Of a stretch of 64,000 bases of DNA, positions 45,573 through 55,204 are shown one piece after another. The position numbers were made by a program, and so were the translations under genes. Source of the DNA: Methylobacter sp. (GTDB lineage: Bacteria; Pseudomonadota; Gammaproteobacteria; Methylococcales; Methylomonadaceae); contig JAUXTH010000050.1 in the NCBI GenBank assembly GCA_030679035.1, positions 1 through 64,000 on the forward strand, in the 5' to 3' direction. Under the pieces are notes generated by a model that was given only the letters and a program-made list of their open reading frames with translations, searched no databases and had not been told where the DNA came from. How positions within the stretch are numbered: position 1 is the stretch's first letter; every line of letters starts with the position of its first letter.

Positions 45573-46075
45573 CAGTACAGCTTGCCGAATAAATCCAGAT
45601 GAGTCAGATACAGCCTCATATCCAGCTCGAACCGGTGATAAGCGGGCTCCATGTGCTCGCACAGCTTATAAAACGCCTTGTTGTGATCCTTTTCCCTTAA
45701 ATGCGCCAGCTCATGTACGACGATCATCCTTAAAAATTCCAACGGAACATTTTTAAACAGCGACGCTATTCGGATCTCATTTTTCGCCTTGTGCTTGCCG
45801 CCCTGCACCCTGGAAATAAAGGTATGCAGGCCCAAGGCATGATGCAGGTCTTTAATCTTGTCATCGTAAATCACCTTGCTAAGGGGCTGGGATTGTTTCA
45901 ACAACGCATTTTTCAGGTCAACGGTATAGGTATAAAGCGCCTTATCCGTCCTGACCGTATGGGCCGCAGGATATTTTTTCAACAGCGCCTCGCCGAGTTT
46001 ATCGTTATCGATCAGCAGGCGCACTTGGCTGGTTACATTTTCGGAATAGCCGAGTAGATATTTCAATTCCGGCAT
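45572..46075 (-). CDS. YgjP-like zinc metallopeptidase
   Basis: 167 residues with HELAHLREKDHNKAFY, the HExxH plus third His of the DUF45/YgjP family, and LFKNVPLEFLRMIVVHE. Substrate unknown. It forms a two-gene unit with the fructosamine kinase gene. Related to the restriction-linked peptidase at 20760 but much shorter. Confidence 0.87.
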   Translation of the reverse strand: MPELKYLLGYSENVTSQVRLLIDNDKLGEALLKKYPAAHTVRTDKALYTYTVDLKNALLKQSQPLSKVIYDDKIKDLHHALGLHTFISRVQGGKHKAKNEIRIASLFKNVPLEFLRMIVVHELAHLREKDHNKAFYKLCEHMEPAYHRFELDMRLYLTHLDLFGKLY

Positions 46076-46081
46076 GGTTGG

Positions 46082-47014
46082 TTATTTCAGCGTGTTCAAT
46101 ATCTGCTCCAGCGGAGCCAGGGAGATCAGTGCCCGGTAAAGAATGGTCTTGTCTTCCAGCAGGCCGTAACATTCATAATGATACGGCGAGTCTATGGAGT
46201 GGCCGATGCCGTCTTTCTTCAATTCCGGGGGAATTTGCCGGATCAGTATATACAGCGCGTCGCCGGATTTTAGTTGCGCAAGGTAGGTGCGGTCGATACT
46301 GATTTTGTGCGACATATACACCAGCGGATTACGCTCGAAATCATGCTTTTCGATGACCGCCTTTTCCAGTAGCGCGCTGGAAATAAGGCTGCATGGGAAT
46401 ATTTCGGGAAACACGGCCTTGTTTTTAAAGGGGTCGAAAAAAGTATCCTGATCGACCAGCGAGCCGCACAAAAAGTTTTTGGCATTGCTGGTGGTGATGA
46501 ATTTTCGTTTCAGGAAAAAACTGCTGCCGGAGATAAAAGACCGGTCGGGGTGCTGGTTGAGGGCGCCAAACAGCGGAACATCGGGATTGGTCAGAAACAA
46601 CGCAAATTTGGATTCGGTTTTGTAGCCAAACAACGCCAACGCGCCGCCCGACTTAACCGCAATCCTGTTGCTGAGCACCGTCTCTGGGTCTTCTTTAAGC
46701 TGCGATTTTTTTATATCGACCGATACCATCTGTCCGGGCTTGACCGCATTAACAAAAGAAAACTGATAATTGCTAAAGCGCAGGTTTTTATCCCTGATCA
46801 GCTTGTTTTCTTTATGTAACTTGCGATGAAGAAAAATCTTATGCTCAAGCAACGATTCCACTTGAAAGCCCAGAGCAATAGGGCCTTTGAACGGATTGCG
46901 GTTGATGCGCTGCCACCTGTTTCTGTCGTGAAACAAATTGAAATCGTCCGTTGCATTGCGTGCAACGTCAATGTGTATCTGGTTAAAAACGTCCGAACTG
47001 TCTGATTGTTTCAT
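46082..47014 (-). CDS. DUF3581 family protein
   Basis: 310 residues beginning MKQSDSSDVFNQIHIDVARNATDDFNLFHD, with FKGPIALGFQVESLLEH. This resembles a hot-dog-fold (MaoC-like) N-terminus, but no catalytic pair is obvious. The family is known only as DUF3581. It ends 6 nt before the YgjP gene and probably shares its transcript. Confidence 0.75.
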   Translation of the reverse strand: MKQSDSSDVFNQIHIDVARNATDDFNLFHDRNRWQRINRNPFKGPIALGFQVESLLEHKIFLHRKLHKENKLIRDKNLRFSNYQFSFVNAVKPGQMVSVDIKKSQLKEDPETVLSNRIAVKSGGALALFGYKTESKFALFLTNPDVPLFGALNQHPDRSFISGSSFFLKRKFITTSNAKNFLCGSLVDQDTFFDPFKNKAVFPEIFPCSLISSALLEKAVIEKHDFERNPLVYMSHKISIDRTYLAQLKSGDALYILIRQIPPELKKDGIGHSIDSPYHYECYGLLEDKTILYRALISLAPLEQILNTLK

Positions 47015-47046
47015 TAGCGCCTCAGCGATAGATTCCTGGGTTTGTT

Positions 47047-47931
47047 TTAATCAATAAAACGTCGGGTCAAATCGCCATATTCATCAATCCGGCGGTCGCG
47101 CAGGAACGGCCATATTCGCCTGACCCGCTCAGCTCTTGCTCTATCAATCGTGCAGCTTAGTACTTTTGTTTCCGAATCATTGGCGCTGGTGATAATTTCT
47201 CCCTGCGGCCCGGCTATAAAACTGTTGCCCCAGAAGTTGATGCCTGACGCCAAGTCCGGCGCCTGCTCAAAGCCGATACGGTTGCAGGAAATAACCGGAA
47301 TGCCGTTGGCAACAGCGTGGGAGCGCTGAATGGTAATCCAGGCATCCAGTTGGCGCTGCTGTTCCTTAGTTGTATCTTCAGGATCCCAGCCTATCGCGGT
47401 CGGGTAAATTAACAGCTCCGCACCGGCCAAAGCCATTAATCGTGCGGCCTCAGGGTACCATTGATCCCAGCAAACCAATACGCCTAATTTGCCGATAGAG
47501 GTTTCGATGGGCTTGAAACCCAAATCGCCGGGTGTGAAATAATACTTTTCATAAAATCCCGGATCATCGGGGATATGCATTTTCCGGTACTTACCGGCGA
47601 TACTGCCGTCCTTGTCGAACACAACCGCGGTGTTGTGGTAAAGCCCCGGCGCTCTTTTTTCGAAAATGGTCGAGACGATGACGATGCCGAGTTCTCTAGC
47701 CACGTCCGACAGGATTTCAGTAGTCGGGCCGGGAATAGGCTGGGCAAGATCAAAATTATTATAATCTTCGCTCTGGCAAAAATACGGCCCCAGATGCAGC
47801 TCAGGCAATACCACCAAATCGGCATTTGCGGCTGCTGCTTCATGGATTTTTGCTATGGAAAAATCAAGGTTGGTCTGTCTGTCTTCATCGCAGGGCTGCT
47901 GGACAGCGCTAACGGTTAGTGTCGATTTCAT
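47047..47931 (-). CDS. aguB: N-carbamoylputrescine amidase (nitrilase family)
   Basis: 294 residues with the nitrilase triad: Glu in LPELHLGPYFCQ, Lys in GKYRKMHIPDDPGFYEKYYF, and Cys in VLVCWDQWYPE. The PDDPGFYEK signature fits AguB. It converts N-carbamoylputrescine to putrescine. The agmatine deiminase partner aguA is not in the window. Confidence 0.92.
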   Translation of the reverse strand: MKSTLTVSAVQQPCDEDRQTNLDFSIAKIHEAAAANADLVVLPELHLGPYFCQSEDYNNFDLAQPIPGPTTEILSDVARELGIVIVSTIFEKRAPGLYHNTAVVFDKDGSIAGKYRKMHIPDDPGFYEKYYFTPGDLGFKPIETSIGKLGVLVCWDQWYPEAARLMALAGAELLIYPTAIGWDPEDTTKEQQRQLDAWITIQRSHAVANGIPVISCNRIGFEQAPDLASGINFWGNSFIAGPQGEIITSANDSETKVLSCTIDRARAERVRRIWPFLRDRRIDEYGDLTRRFID

Positions 47932-48044
47932 GATGATCGTGTGAGGTGGTTTTTAATGGGCGTTATTTTACAACGATTTAAGGATAGCAAATAACAAAAC
48001 TGCGATTATTGTTCCCGCACCGGAGCGCAGGAACAAGGTGTAAA

Positions 48045-49358
48045 TCAACTCGCCAACCGCTCCTGCCATTCAGCGATTTTCATTCTCAACTCATCAACAT
48101 TAACCGTGGTCAGATGGCGCTGCTTTAACAGGCGTTTGCCCGCCACCCAGACATCGGTGACTTGCTGACGGCTGGCGGCGTAAACGATCTGCGAGATCGG
48201 GCAATACAACGGCTGGGTTTCCAAATGCGATAAATCTATGGCGATCACGTCGGCGGCTTTGCCGATGGTTAACGAGCCTATTTCATTGTCCAAGCCTAAG
48301 GCTTTCGCGCCGTTGATGGTCGCCATGCGCAGAGCGGTCATCGCCGGAATGGCGCTGGCGTCACCGGCAACGGCTTTGCCTAGCAACGCCGCCGTGCGCA
48401 TCTCTCCGAACATGTCCAGGTCGTTGTTGCTGGCTGCGCCGTCGGTGCCTAAGGCCACATTGATGCCTGCCGCGATACATTTGGCGACCGGGCAAAAGCC
48501 GCTGGCCAGTTTTAAATTGGATTCGGGACAATGCACGATATGAGCGCCGGATTCTGCAAACCGGGCGATTTCGTCATCGGTTAACTGGGTCATGTGCACT
48601 GCGATGAATGACGGATCGATCAGGCCGAGATCATGCAGTCTTTGCAAGGGACGCTGACCGGTTTTTTCCAGTTCCTGCTCGGTTTCGTGCAGCGTTTCGT
48701 GGACATGCATATGGATCGGCAGTTCCAGTTCGTCGGCAAAGGTTTTGATTTTTTGCAACGGTTCGTCCGACACCGTGTACGGCGCATGCGGCGCAAACGG
48801 CGTGGAAATCAGCGGGTGGTGTCGCAATTGTTCATGCAAGGCCAGACCTTTTTCAATATAGGCTTCGCCGTTTTCGGCCCAGACAGTCGGGAAATCGATG
48901 ACGATCAGGCCGACGCTGGCGCGGATGCCGTGGTGTATCGCCTGCGTTGCGGTGATTTCCGGAAAAAAATACATGTCGTTGAAACAGGTCGTTCCGCCCA
49001 GTATCATCTCGGCTATCGCCAGATCGGTGCCGTCTCTGACAAACGCCTCGCTCATCCATTTTTGTTCCAGCGGCCAGATGTGGTTTTGCAGCCAGTCCAT
49101 CAGCTGCAAATCATCGGCGATGCCGCGCATCAAAGTCATCGCGGCATGGGTGTGGCTGTTGATTAGGCCGGGCAGCAGCGCGTGATTTTCCAGGCTTTCG
49201 GTGGTTGTGCCTTGATACTTTTGCTTGGCAAGCTCGGTAGGCAGCAGATCGATAATCCTGCCGCCATCGATAACCAATGTGTGGTGTTCCAGGGTTACGG
49301 ATTCCGGTTCAACGGGTATAATCCACCGAGCGTGGATGAGGGTATCGACAACTGTCAT
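48045..49358 (-). CDS. mtaD: 5'-methylthioadenosine/SAH deaminase-type amidohydrolase
   Basis: 437 residues. Metal ligands in NSHTHAAMTLMRG, HMHVHET, and ALGTDGAASNNDLDMF. TRZ/ATZ-family deaminase. Divergent from mtnA, so methylthioadenosine salvage is the likely role: MTA to MTI, then onward. Substrate assignment rests on this context. Confidence 0.88.
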   Translation of the reverse strand: MTVVDTLIHARWIIPVEPESVTLEHHTLVIDGGRIIDLLPTELAKQKYQGTTTESLENHALLPGLINSHTHAAMTLMRGIADDLQLMDWLQNHIWPLEQKWMSEAFVRDGTDLAIAEMILGGTTCFNDMYFFPEITATQAIHHGIRASVGLIVIDFPTVWAENGEAYIEKGLALHEQLRHHPLISTPFAPHAPYTVSDEPLQKIKTFADELELPIHMHVHETLHETEQELEKTGQRPLQRLHDLGLIDPSFIAVHMTQLTDDEIARFAESGAHIVHCPESNLKLASGFCPVAKCIAAGINVALGTDGAASNNDLDMFGEMRTAALLGKAVAGDASAIPAMTALRMATINGAKALGLDNEIGSLTIGKAADVIAIDLSHLETQPLYCPISQIVYAASRQQVTDVWVAGKRLLKQRHLTTVNVDELRMKIAEWQERLAS

Positions 49359-49400
49359 AAGATATTCCTGTATTGGGTTGCCAAATTATAACTTTTTACC

Positions 49401-50459
49401 ATGGGTTTTTTGATAAAAATGACTATGCAAAACAAATTAGCCGTACAAGCCTTGCAATGGACAGGCAGCGCTTTAAAAGTGCTGGATCAGCGACAATTGC
49501 CGGATAAAATCGTTTACGATGAATACACGGATGCCGAAGGCGTAACAGAAGCTATCGCCAGCATGCGCGTTCGCGGCGCACCGGCTATCGGCATAGCCGC
49601 CGCTTACGGCGTGGCGCTGTCGGTTCGTAAGCACTATGCCCAGTCCAATCATTGGCGGCAAAAAGTGGAGGCGGACATAGCCATGCTGGCAAAGTCCAGA
49701 CCGACGGCGGTCAATTTGTTTTGGGCGCTGGATCAGATGAAGGCCAAACTGGCCAAGCAGCTTGATAATCCCCCTGCGGCTATTCTGGCATGTGCGGAAA
49801 AAATCCATAGCGACGATATTGCCGCCAATCACAAAATGGGCGAACTGGGTGCGGATATTCTGGCCGGAGCCAAAGGCGTGATGACGCACTGCAACGCCGG
49901 CGCCCTGGCAACCGGCGGTTACGGCACGGCGCTGGGCGTTATTCGCAGCGCTTATCAACGAGAGCACATCAATGTCTATGCGGGCGAAACCCGGCCCTGG
50001 CTGCAAGGCGCAAGATTGACCGTTTGGGAATTGGCGCAAGATGAGATTCCTTCGACCTTGATTGCCGATTCGGCGGCGGCATGGCTGATGAAATCCGGCG
50101 CTATCGATTGGATCGTCGTCGGCGCAGACCGCATCGCCGCCAATGGCGATGCCGCAAACAAAATCGGCACCTACTCCCTGGCCGTGCTGGCCAAACAGCA
50201 CGGCGTAAAGCTGATGGTGGTAGCGCCCACCACGACCATAGACTGGGGCATGCCTAGCGGCGACCTGATAGAAATAGAGCAACGCAACCAGAACGAATTA
50301 TTGCCCGACTGTTATAACCACGAGGGTTCCCTGGTTAGCGCCTGGAACCCGGTCTTTGACGTGACCCCGGCGGAACTGATTGCCGCGATTGTGACCGAGC
50401 GCGGCGTGGTATTGAATCCAGCCGGGCAAGGCGTGGGAGGTTTAAGAAATGCAATTTGA
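49401..50459 (+). CDS. mtnA: methylthioribose-1-phosphate isomerase
   Basis: 352 residues. SMRVRGAPAIGIAAAYG, LTHCNAGALATGGYGTALG-type segment (MTHCNAGALATGGYGTALG), GADRIAANGDAANKIGT. It converts MTR-1-P to the ribulose isomer in methionine salvage. The start is MGFLIKM at 49401 or MTMQNK at 49419. It overlaps cysZ by 11 nt. Confidence 0.94.
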   Translation: MGFLIKMTMQNKLAVQALQWTGSALKVLDQRQLPDKIVYDEYTDAEGVTEAIASMRVRGAPAIGIAAAYGVALSVRKHYAQSNHWRQKVEADIAMLAKSRPTAVNLFWALDQMKAKLAKQLDNPPAAILACAEKIHSDDIAANHKMGELGADILAGAKGVMTHCNAGALATGGYGTALGVIRSAYQREHINVYAGETRPWLQGARLTVWELAQDEIPSTLIADSAAAWLMKSGAIDWIVVGADRIAANGDAANKIGTYSLAVLAKQHGVKLMVVAPTTTIDWGMPSGDLIEIEQRNQNELLPDCYNHEGSLVSAWNPVFDVTPAELIAAIVTERGVVLNPAGQGVGGLRNAI

Positions 50460-51168
50460 TAAGAAAGGCAACAACCCGGTGCTGGCCGTCGGCTTTTTGT
50501 TTAAGGGCCTGAACTTATTGACCAGCCCGGAATTGCGCAAATTTATCATCATCCCGATATTGATTAACGTGGTGCTGTACAGCGCCGCCTTAACCTTGGG
50601 ATATTTTTATATTTCGGATTTGATCGACCAATTCATCCCCGGCTGGCTGCATTGGTTGAGCTGGGTGTTATGGCCGCTGTTTTTCATCAGCTTTTTTATC
50701 GCCGGATTTTTCACCTTTACCGTATTGGCGAATTTGCTGGCCGCGCCTTTTTACGGAAAATTATCGGCAAAAACGCTGGCGATGGTAAGCGGGCAGACTC
50801 TTGCAACCGCCGAACAGCCGTTGCCTAAAGTCCTTTGGGCGGAATTAAAACGCATTGGCTATCTGGGGACAAGAGCCTTGCCGCTGCTGGTCTTGTCGAT
50901 CATCCCCGGCATCAATGTGCTTGCGCCTTTTTTATGGGCGCTGTTCGGGGCATGGGGCATGGCGCTGGAATACCTGGCTTATCCGCTGGAAAATCAGGGC
51001 GTATTGTTTTCCGAGCAGAAAGAGCTGGTCAAAAGTGTCAGGCTGGGCGCGTTAAGCTTTGGCGGACTGGCGGTGCTGGGACTGACCGTTCCGGTGCTGA
51101 ATATCATCGTCGCCCCGGCTGCGGTAATTGGCGCTACGCTTTATTTTAATGAGATTAAGCGGGGTTGA
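50449..51168 (+). CDS. cysZ: CysZ-like sulfate permease (EI24 family)
   Basis: 239 residues with about four to six hydrophobic helices, beginning NPVLAVGFLFKGLNLL and with LANLLAAPFYGKLSAKTL. CysZ imports sulfate for cysteine synthesis. Overlap with mtnA suggests joint expression, linking two sulfur functions. Confidence 0.88.
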   Translation: MQFDKKGNNPVLAVGFLFKGLNLLTSPELRKFIIIPILINVVLYSAALTLGYFYISDLIDQFIPGWLHWLSWVLWPLFFISFFIAGFFTFTVLANLLAAPFYGKLSAKTLAMVSGQTLATAEQPLPKVLWAELKRIGYLGTRALPLLVLSIIPGINVLAPFLWALFGAWGMALEYLAYPLENQGVLFSEQKELVKSVRLGALSFGGLAVLGLTVPVLNIIVAPAAVIGATLYFNEIKRG

Positions 51169-51241
51169 GCGGCAAATGGTAAGGGGTGTTTGTTAAATAC
51201 TAATGCATCGAAATAAAGGTGTCTATTTATAGTTATGTATC

Positions 51242-51784
51242 ATGACTGAGTGCCAAAAACTGACCATCTCAAAGTTGGATGCTGCCAAACGGCAGCTAGA
51301 GACAGTCATTCGCCTCTATTTTGCTTATGGCGATCCAGTCGCTATTCACACGCTTACGTCCGCCGCGTACAACGTGATACGTGACATCAACAAAAAGAGA
51401 GGTGGCTCGCCTCTAATTGCTAAAGATGGTTTCCTTGACTACATCAAGGAAGGTCATGAGAAGGAGGTCCGCGACCTAATCAATGCCGCTGAGAATTTCT
51501 TTAAGCACGCTGATCGAGATTACGACTCCACTATTGACTTCAATCCAGAGCAAAGCGAGTTCCTAATCCTTGAAGCTTGCGGCGCATACTGGAAGCTGAC
51601 TGGAGAGTTTCCCCCGCTCTTCCGCGTGTATCAATCGTGGTTCATTGCCCACCACCAAGCGCTCTTTAATTTTCCCGAAGAGCAAAAACGGCTAATTGCG
51701 CTTAGTGCTTCAGCGGTAACAACGGTGAGTAGAGAGCAGTTCTTCACTCAGGCATTGCCAGCCTTAATGAAGCCCTATGCATAA
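51242..51784 (+). CDS. hypothetical protein, helical
   Basis: 180 residues, no recognised domain; largely helical with AAYNVIRDINKKRGG and AENFFKHADRDYD. It resembles uncharacterised proteins seen singly in many proteobacteria. The base composition differs slightly from the neighbours, hinting at acquisition. Function unknown. Confidence 0.7.
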   Translation: MTECQKLTISKLDAAKRQLETVIRLYFAYGDPVAIHTLTSAAYNVIRDINKKRGGSPLIAKDGFLDYIKEGHEKEVRDLINAAENFFKHADRDYDSTIDFNPEQSEFLILEACGAYWKLTGEFPPLFRVYQSWFIAHHQALFNFPEEQKRLIALSASAVTTVSREQFFTQALPALMKPYA

Positions 51785-51810
51785 CCTCTCGGTCAACCAG
51801 AACCATAGGC

Positions 51811-51921
51811 TGAGCGGGGTTTGCAACCCCGCCCCTAACGTTTCCGCGATGCCCAACTAAAATGGTTATACTTAATCAACGCAAAACATTTCGGACGGGG
51901 CAATATGCCCCGCCCGGCTTG
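51811..51921. repeat. two GC-rich palindromes between unknown gene and tusD
   Basis: GGGGTTTGCAACCCC (about 51817-51831) and GGACGGGGCAATATGCCCCGCCCGG (from about 51893). These are REP-like hairpins, possibly terminating the upstream gene. Confidence 0.7.
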
Positions 51922-51948
51922 TTGAAGTTCTTCCTGTGATAAAACAAA

Positions 51949-52338
51949 ATGAAATTTGCCATTCAAGTTAACGCCAGCCCATACCAATCAAATGCCGGGT
52001 ATACCGCGTATCAATTTATCAAAGCCGCCTTGGCAGCGGGGCATGAAGTGTTCCGGGTGTTTTTTTATCACGACGGCATTTACCATGCGTTCAAATACGC
52101 CACGCCGCCGGATGACGAACTTCAGTTCACCGCGCAATGGAGCGAGCTGGCAAGACTGCATCAGATTGACTTGGTAGTGTGCATTTCCGCAGCGCAACGG
52201 CGCGGCTTATTATGCAGCGACGAGGCCAAGCGGCAGGGCAAGCAGGGTAATGACCTGGCCGAGGGCTTTCGCATTTCCGGTTTGGGGCAGCTGGTCGAGG
52301 CCACGCTGGAAGCCGACCGCTTTATCGTATTCGGGTGA
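51949..52338 (+). CDS. tusD: sulfurtransferase complex subunit TusD (DsrE-like)
   Basis: 129 residues: MKFAIQVNASPYQS, and the sulfur-relay Cys in VVCISAAQRRG. It carries persulfide sulfur to TusE for tRNA 2-thiouridine modification, or acts as DsrE in sulfur oxidisers. Confidence 0.93.
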   Translation: MKFAIQVNASPYQSNAGYTAYQFIKAALAAGHEVFRVFFYHDGIYHAFKYATPPDDELQFTAQWSELARLHQIDLVVCISAAQRRGLLCSDEAKRQGKQGNDLAEGFRISGLGQLVEATLEADRFIVFG

Positions 52339-52342
52339 GGGT

Positions 52343-52699
52343 ATGAAGCGTTATTTATTCATACTGCGTAAACCGCCGCACAGCGGGGCTCAGGTTCAGG
52401 AAATGCTGGACATTATTTTGACCACCGCCGCGTTCGACCAGCATGTCAGTATCTTGTTGCTGGACGATGGAGTGTTCCAGCTGAAAAACGGCCAAAATCC
52501 TGAAATCGCGGGCATGAAAGATACCTCATCTATTTTTAAGGCGCTGGAAATTTACGATGTGAACGACATTTACACCGAAGTGGAGTCGCTACAGGAACGC
52601 GGTTTAAAGCCGGGTGACTTGTGCTTGCCGGTGCAGGAGTTTTACCGGAAAGACATAGCCGGATTGATGAAACGGTTTGATGTGGTGTTTGCGGGGTAG
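52343..52699 (+). CDS. tusC: sulfurtransferase complex subunit TusC (DsrF-like)
   Basis: 118 residues from the ATG at 52343 (MKRYLFILRKPPHSG), 4 nt after tusD. LLLDDGVFQLKNGQ and VEFYRKDI-type C-terminus (VQEFYRKDIAGLM). No tusB follows; a REP element occupies the next positions. Confidence 0.92.
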   Translation: MKRYLFILRKPPHSGAQVQEMLDIILTTAAFDQHVSILLLDDGVFQLKNGQNPEIAGMKDTSSIFKALEIYDVNDIYTEVESLQERGLKPGDLCLPVQEFYRKDIAGLMKRFDVVFAG

Positions 52700-52701
52700 G
52701 T

Positions 52702-52773
52702 TGTAGGGGCGCCCCTTGTGGGCGCCCAAGACATGACGCAAAACAGGGCACCCACAAGGGGCGCCCCTACACA
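52702..52773. repeat. REP pair (TGTAGGGGCGCCCCT type)
   Basis: TGTAGGGGCGCCCCTTGTGGGCGCCC and its near-perfect complement GGGCACCCACAAGGGGCGCCCCTACA. It lies between convergent tusC and ettA and may terminate both. Confidence 0.88.
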
Positions 52774-52777
52774 CCAA

Positions 52778-54445
52778 TTAACCAGTCAGCTTTTTATACT
52801 TCAACCGATGCGGATTATCCGCATCGCTACCCAAGCGGCGATGACGGTCGGCCTCGTAATCTTCATAGTTGCCTTCAAACCAGACCACATTACTGTCGCC
52901 CTCAAACGCCAGCATGTGCGTTGCGATTCTATCCAGAAACCAGCGGTCATGCGATATAACCACCGCGCAACCGGGGAAAGCCAGCAGCGCTTCTTCCAAT
53001 GCGCGCAGGGTTTCAACGTCCAGGTCATTGGTCGGTTCATCGAGCAACAGCACGTTGCCGCCGGTTTTAAGCAGCTTGGCTAAATGCACACGGTTGCGTT
53101 CGCCACCGGACAAATCGCCGATACGTTTTCCCTGGTCTGCACCTTTAAAGTTAAAACGACCGACATAAGCCCGTGATGGCGTTTCATATTTGCCAACGGT
53201 AATCAAATCCAGCCCGTCGGAAATTTCATCGAACACGGTTTTTTTCGGATCCAGGTCATCGCGCAACTGATCAACATAGGCGAGTTGAACGGTTTGTCCC
53301 AGTGTTAAGGTGCCCGAATCGGGCTTGTCGACACCGGCCATCATGCGGAACAACGTGGTTTTACCCGCGCCGTTCGGGCCGATAATGCCGACGATGCCGC
53401 CGGGCGGCAGTTTAAAACTCAGACCGTTGAATAACAGCTTGTCGCCGAAAGCCTTGCTGATGTTGTCAGCTTCAATCACCACGTCGCCCAGGCGAGGGCC
53501 GGGTGGAATATAAATTTCCTGGGTCTCGTTGCGTTTTTGCACTTCGGTTGATGACAATTCGTCAAAACGGGCCAATCGGGCCTTGCTTTTGGCATGGCGG
53601 CCTTTCTGATTGGAACGTACCCATTCCAGTTCTTCTTTCATGGCTTTTTGGCGGGAAGATTCCTGCTTTTCTTCCTGCAACAATCGGTTGCTCTTTTGCT
53701 CTAACCAGCTGGAGTAATTGCCTTCCCACGGAATGCCGGAGCCTCTGTCCAGTTCCAGAATCCAGCCGGCCACATTGTCCAGGAAGTAACGGTCATGCGT
53801 TACCGCAACCACGGTACCGGGATAATCGTGCAGGAACCGTTCCAGCCAGGCGACCGATTCGGCGTCCAAATGGTTGGTCGGTTCGTCCAGCAGCAGCATG
53901 TCGGGGTTGGACAGCAATAACCGGCACAACGCCACGCGGCGTTTTTCACCGCCGGACAGCTTGGTCACATCGGCATCCCAATCGGGCAAGCGCAACGCGT
54001 CGGCGGCGACTTCAAGCTTGCGCTCCAGGTTGTGGCCGTCGCAAGCGTTGATGAAGTCTTCCAGGAACGCTTGTTCGGCAGCCAGTTTGTCAAAGTCGGC
54101 ATCGGGCAGCGCGTAAGCGGCATAGACGGCGTCGAGTTTTGCCAAGGTTTCCTTGATTTCCGCGACCGCTTCTTCGACATTGCCGCGCACGGTTTTATTG
54201 GGATCGAGTTGCGGCTCTTGCGGCAGATAGCCGATATTAATGCCTTTGAGCGGGATAGCCTCGCCTTCAATGTCCTTGTCGATGCCCGCCATGATGCGCA
54301 GCAGCGTCGATTTACCCGAGCCGTTTAAGCCCAAGACGCCGATTTTTGCGCCGGGGAAAAAAGACAACGAGATGTCCTTGAGGATGTATTTTTTGGGCGG
54401 GACAATCTTGCCGACCCGGTTCATTGAGTAGATGTATTGCGCCAT
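52778..54445 (-). CDS. ettA: energy-dependent translational throttle protein EttA (ABC-F)
   Basis: 555 residues with two ABC domains: [21 protein letters not shown] and [10 protein letters not shown]; then [21 protein letters not shown] and [10 protein letters not shown]. The linker ([18 protein letters not shown]) contacts the ribosome. It gates translation according to energy state. Confidence 0.97.
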   Translation of the reverse strand: MAQYIYSMNRVGKIVPPKKYILKDISLSFFPGAKIGVLGLNGSGKSTLLRIMAGIDKDIEGEAIPLKGINIGYLPQEPQLDPNKTVRGNVEEAVAEIKETLAKLDAVYAAYALPDADFDKLAAEQAFLEDFINACDGHNLERKLEVAADALRLPDWDADVTKLSGGEKRRVALCRLLLSNPDMLLLDEPTNHLDAESVAWLERFLHDYPGTVVAVTHDRYFLDNVAGWILELDRGSGIPWEGNYSSWLEQKSNRLLQEEKQESSRQKAMKEELEWVRSNQKGRHAKSKARLARFDELSSTEVQKRNETQEIYIPPGPRLGDVVIEADNISKAFGDKLLFNGLSFKLPPGGIVGIIGPNGAGKTTLFRMMAGVDKPDSGTLTLGQTVQLAYVDQLRDDLDPKKTVFDEISDGLDLITVGKYETPSRAYVGRFNFKGADQGKRIGDLSGGERNRVHLAKLLKTGGNVLLLDEPTNDLDVETLRALEEALLAFPGCAVVISHDRWFLDRIATHMLAFEGDSNVVWFEGNYEDYEADRHRRLGSDADNPHRLKYKKLTG

Positions 54446-54526
54446 AGTGTTTAGTTCAGCAGTTTAAGGTGGGTAGAGGTTACCAGATGTGGGCGATTTA
54501 GGCGACTCGTTGTCGGCTATTTCCGG

Positions 54527-54856
54527 TTAAACGATACGTAAAAGCCGTCTGGTAAGCAGTGACTTCAAATCCCGTCGAGTATCGGTAATGATATGGATGT
54601 AGACGGTGTCGAGCCGCACTTCATAAATGATGCGATTCATTCCTGAAACAACTTGCCGGTATTGGCTTAAACTAAGCTTTTCGAATTCTTCCGGGATAGA
54701 ACCGGCATCAGGGAAGGTCTTCAGATTCAGGATAGACGTTTTGATCTTGTCATAGCTGTTCTGCCAAGTCTCGACAGAGAAATTCTTGATGATGTAATTC
54801 TTAAGTTCTTTCAGGTCATGCTCAGCCGATTCCAGCATGACGATTTTCATGCTCAT
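54527..54856 (-). CDS. RelE/ParE-family toxin
   Basis: 109 residues: ESAEHDLKELKNYII, YRQVVSGMNRIIYEV, VYIHIITDTRRD, a ParE/RelE fold. The start overlaps the antitoxin stop by 4 nt. Whether it targets gyrase or mRNA cannot be told from sequence. Confidence 0.88.
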   Translation of the reverse strand: MSMKIVMLESAEHDLKELKNYIIKNFSVETWQNSYDKIKTSILNLKTFPDAGSIPEEFEKLSLSQYRQVVSGMNRIIYEVRLDTVYIHIITDTRRDLKSLLTRRLLRIV

Positions 54857-55116
54857 TGTTCGTCCAGTTCAGCAAACACATCCTCCGCATCACGGAATTT
54901 GCCTTGTTCGATCTCGCGATTTCCGAGCGCCAGAATCTTCAACAGAGCTAGCGTTTCCTCCTGCTCTTCGTAGCTCTTCACGTCCATGACAACAAGCTTG
55001 GCCTCGCCGTTTTGGGTGATCAGCAAAGGCTCACGGCTTTCCGAAAGCTCCCTGACAATCTCGGCTGTGTGGCTCTTGAGATAGCTGATAGGCTTGATAC
55101 GGGATGAAAATTTCAT
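54853..55116 (-). CDS. Phd/YefM-family antitoxin
   Basis: 87 residues: IKPISYLKSHTAEIVRELSES, EPLLITQNGEAKLVVMDVKSYEE. Typical DNA-binding N-terminus and toxin-binding C-terminus. First gene of the pair. Confidence 0.9.
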   Translation of the reverse strand: MKFSSRIKPISYLKSHTAEIVRELSESREPLLITQNGEAKLVVMDVKSYEEQEETLALLKILALGNREIEQGKFRDAEDVFAELDEQ

Positions 55117-55141
55117 GGTGGCGCTCTTGGCTGAGTTAATG

Positions 55142-55157
55142 AGACTGATATTAGTCT
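55142..55157. promoter_or_regulatory. imperfect palindrome, likely antitoxin operator
   Basis: AGACTGATATTAGTCT lies 26 nt upstream of the antitoxin start; fourteen of sixteen bases are symmetric. The position suits autorepression by the antitoxin/toxin complex. Confidence 0.5.
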
Positions 55158-55204
55158 TAATTAAGTCTTTCGTCCAGGGCGGTGAGGGTTAGAATAAACC
55201 TTCT

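Noticed and set aside
51785-51948. Possible integron attC site after the helical unknown gene
   Set aside because: A GCCCAAC string is present, but no matching GTTRRRY partner and no integrase; the palindromes are REP-like.
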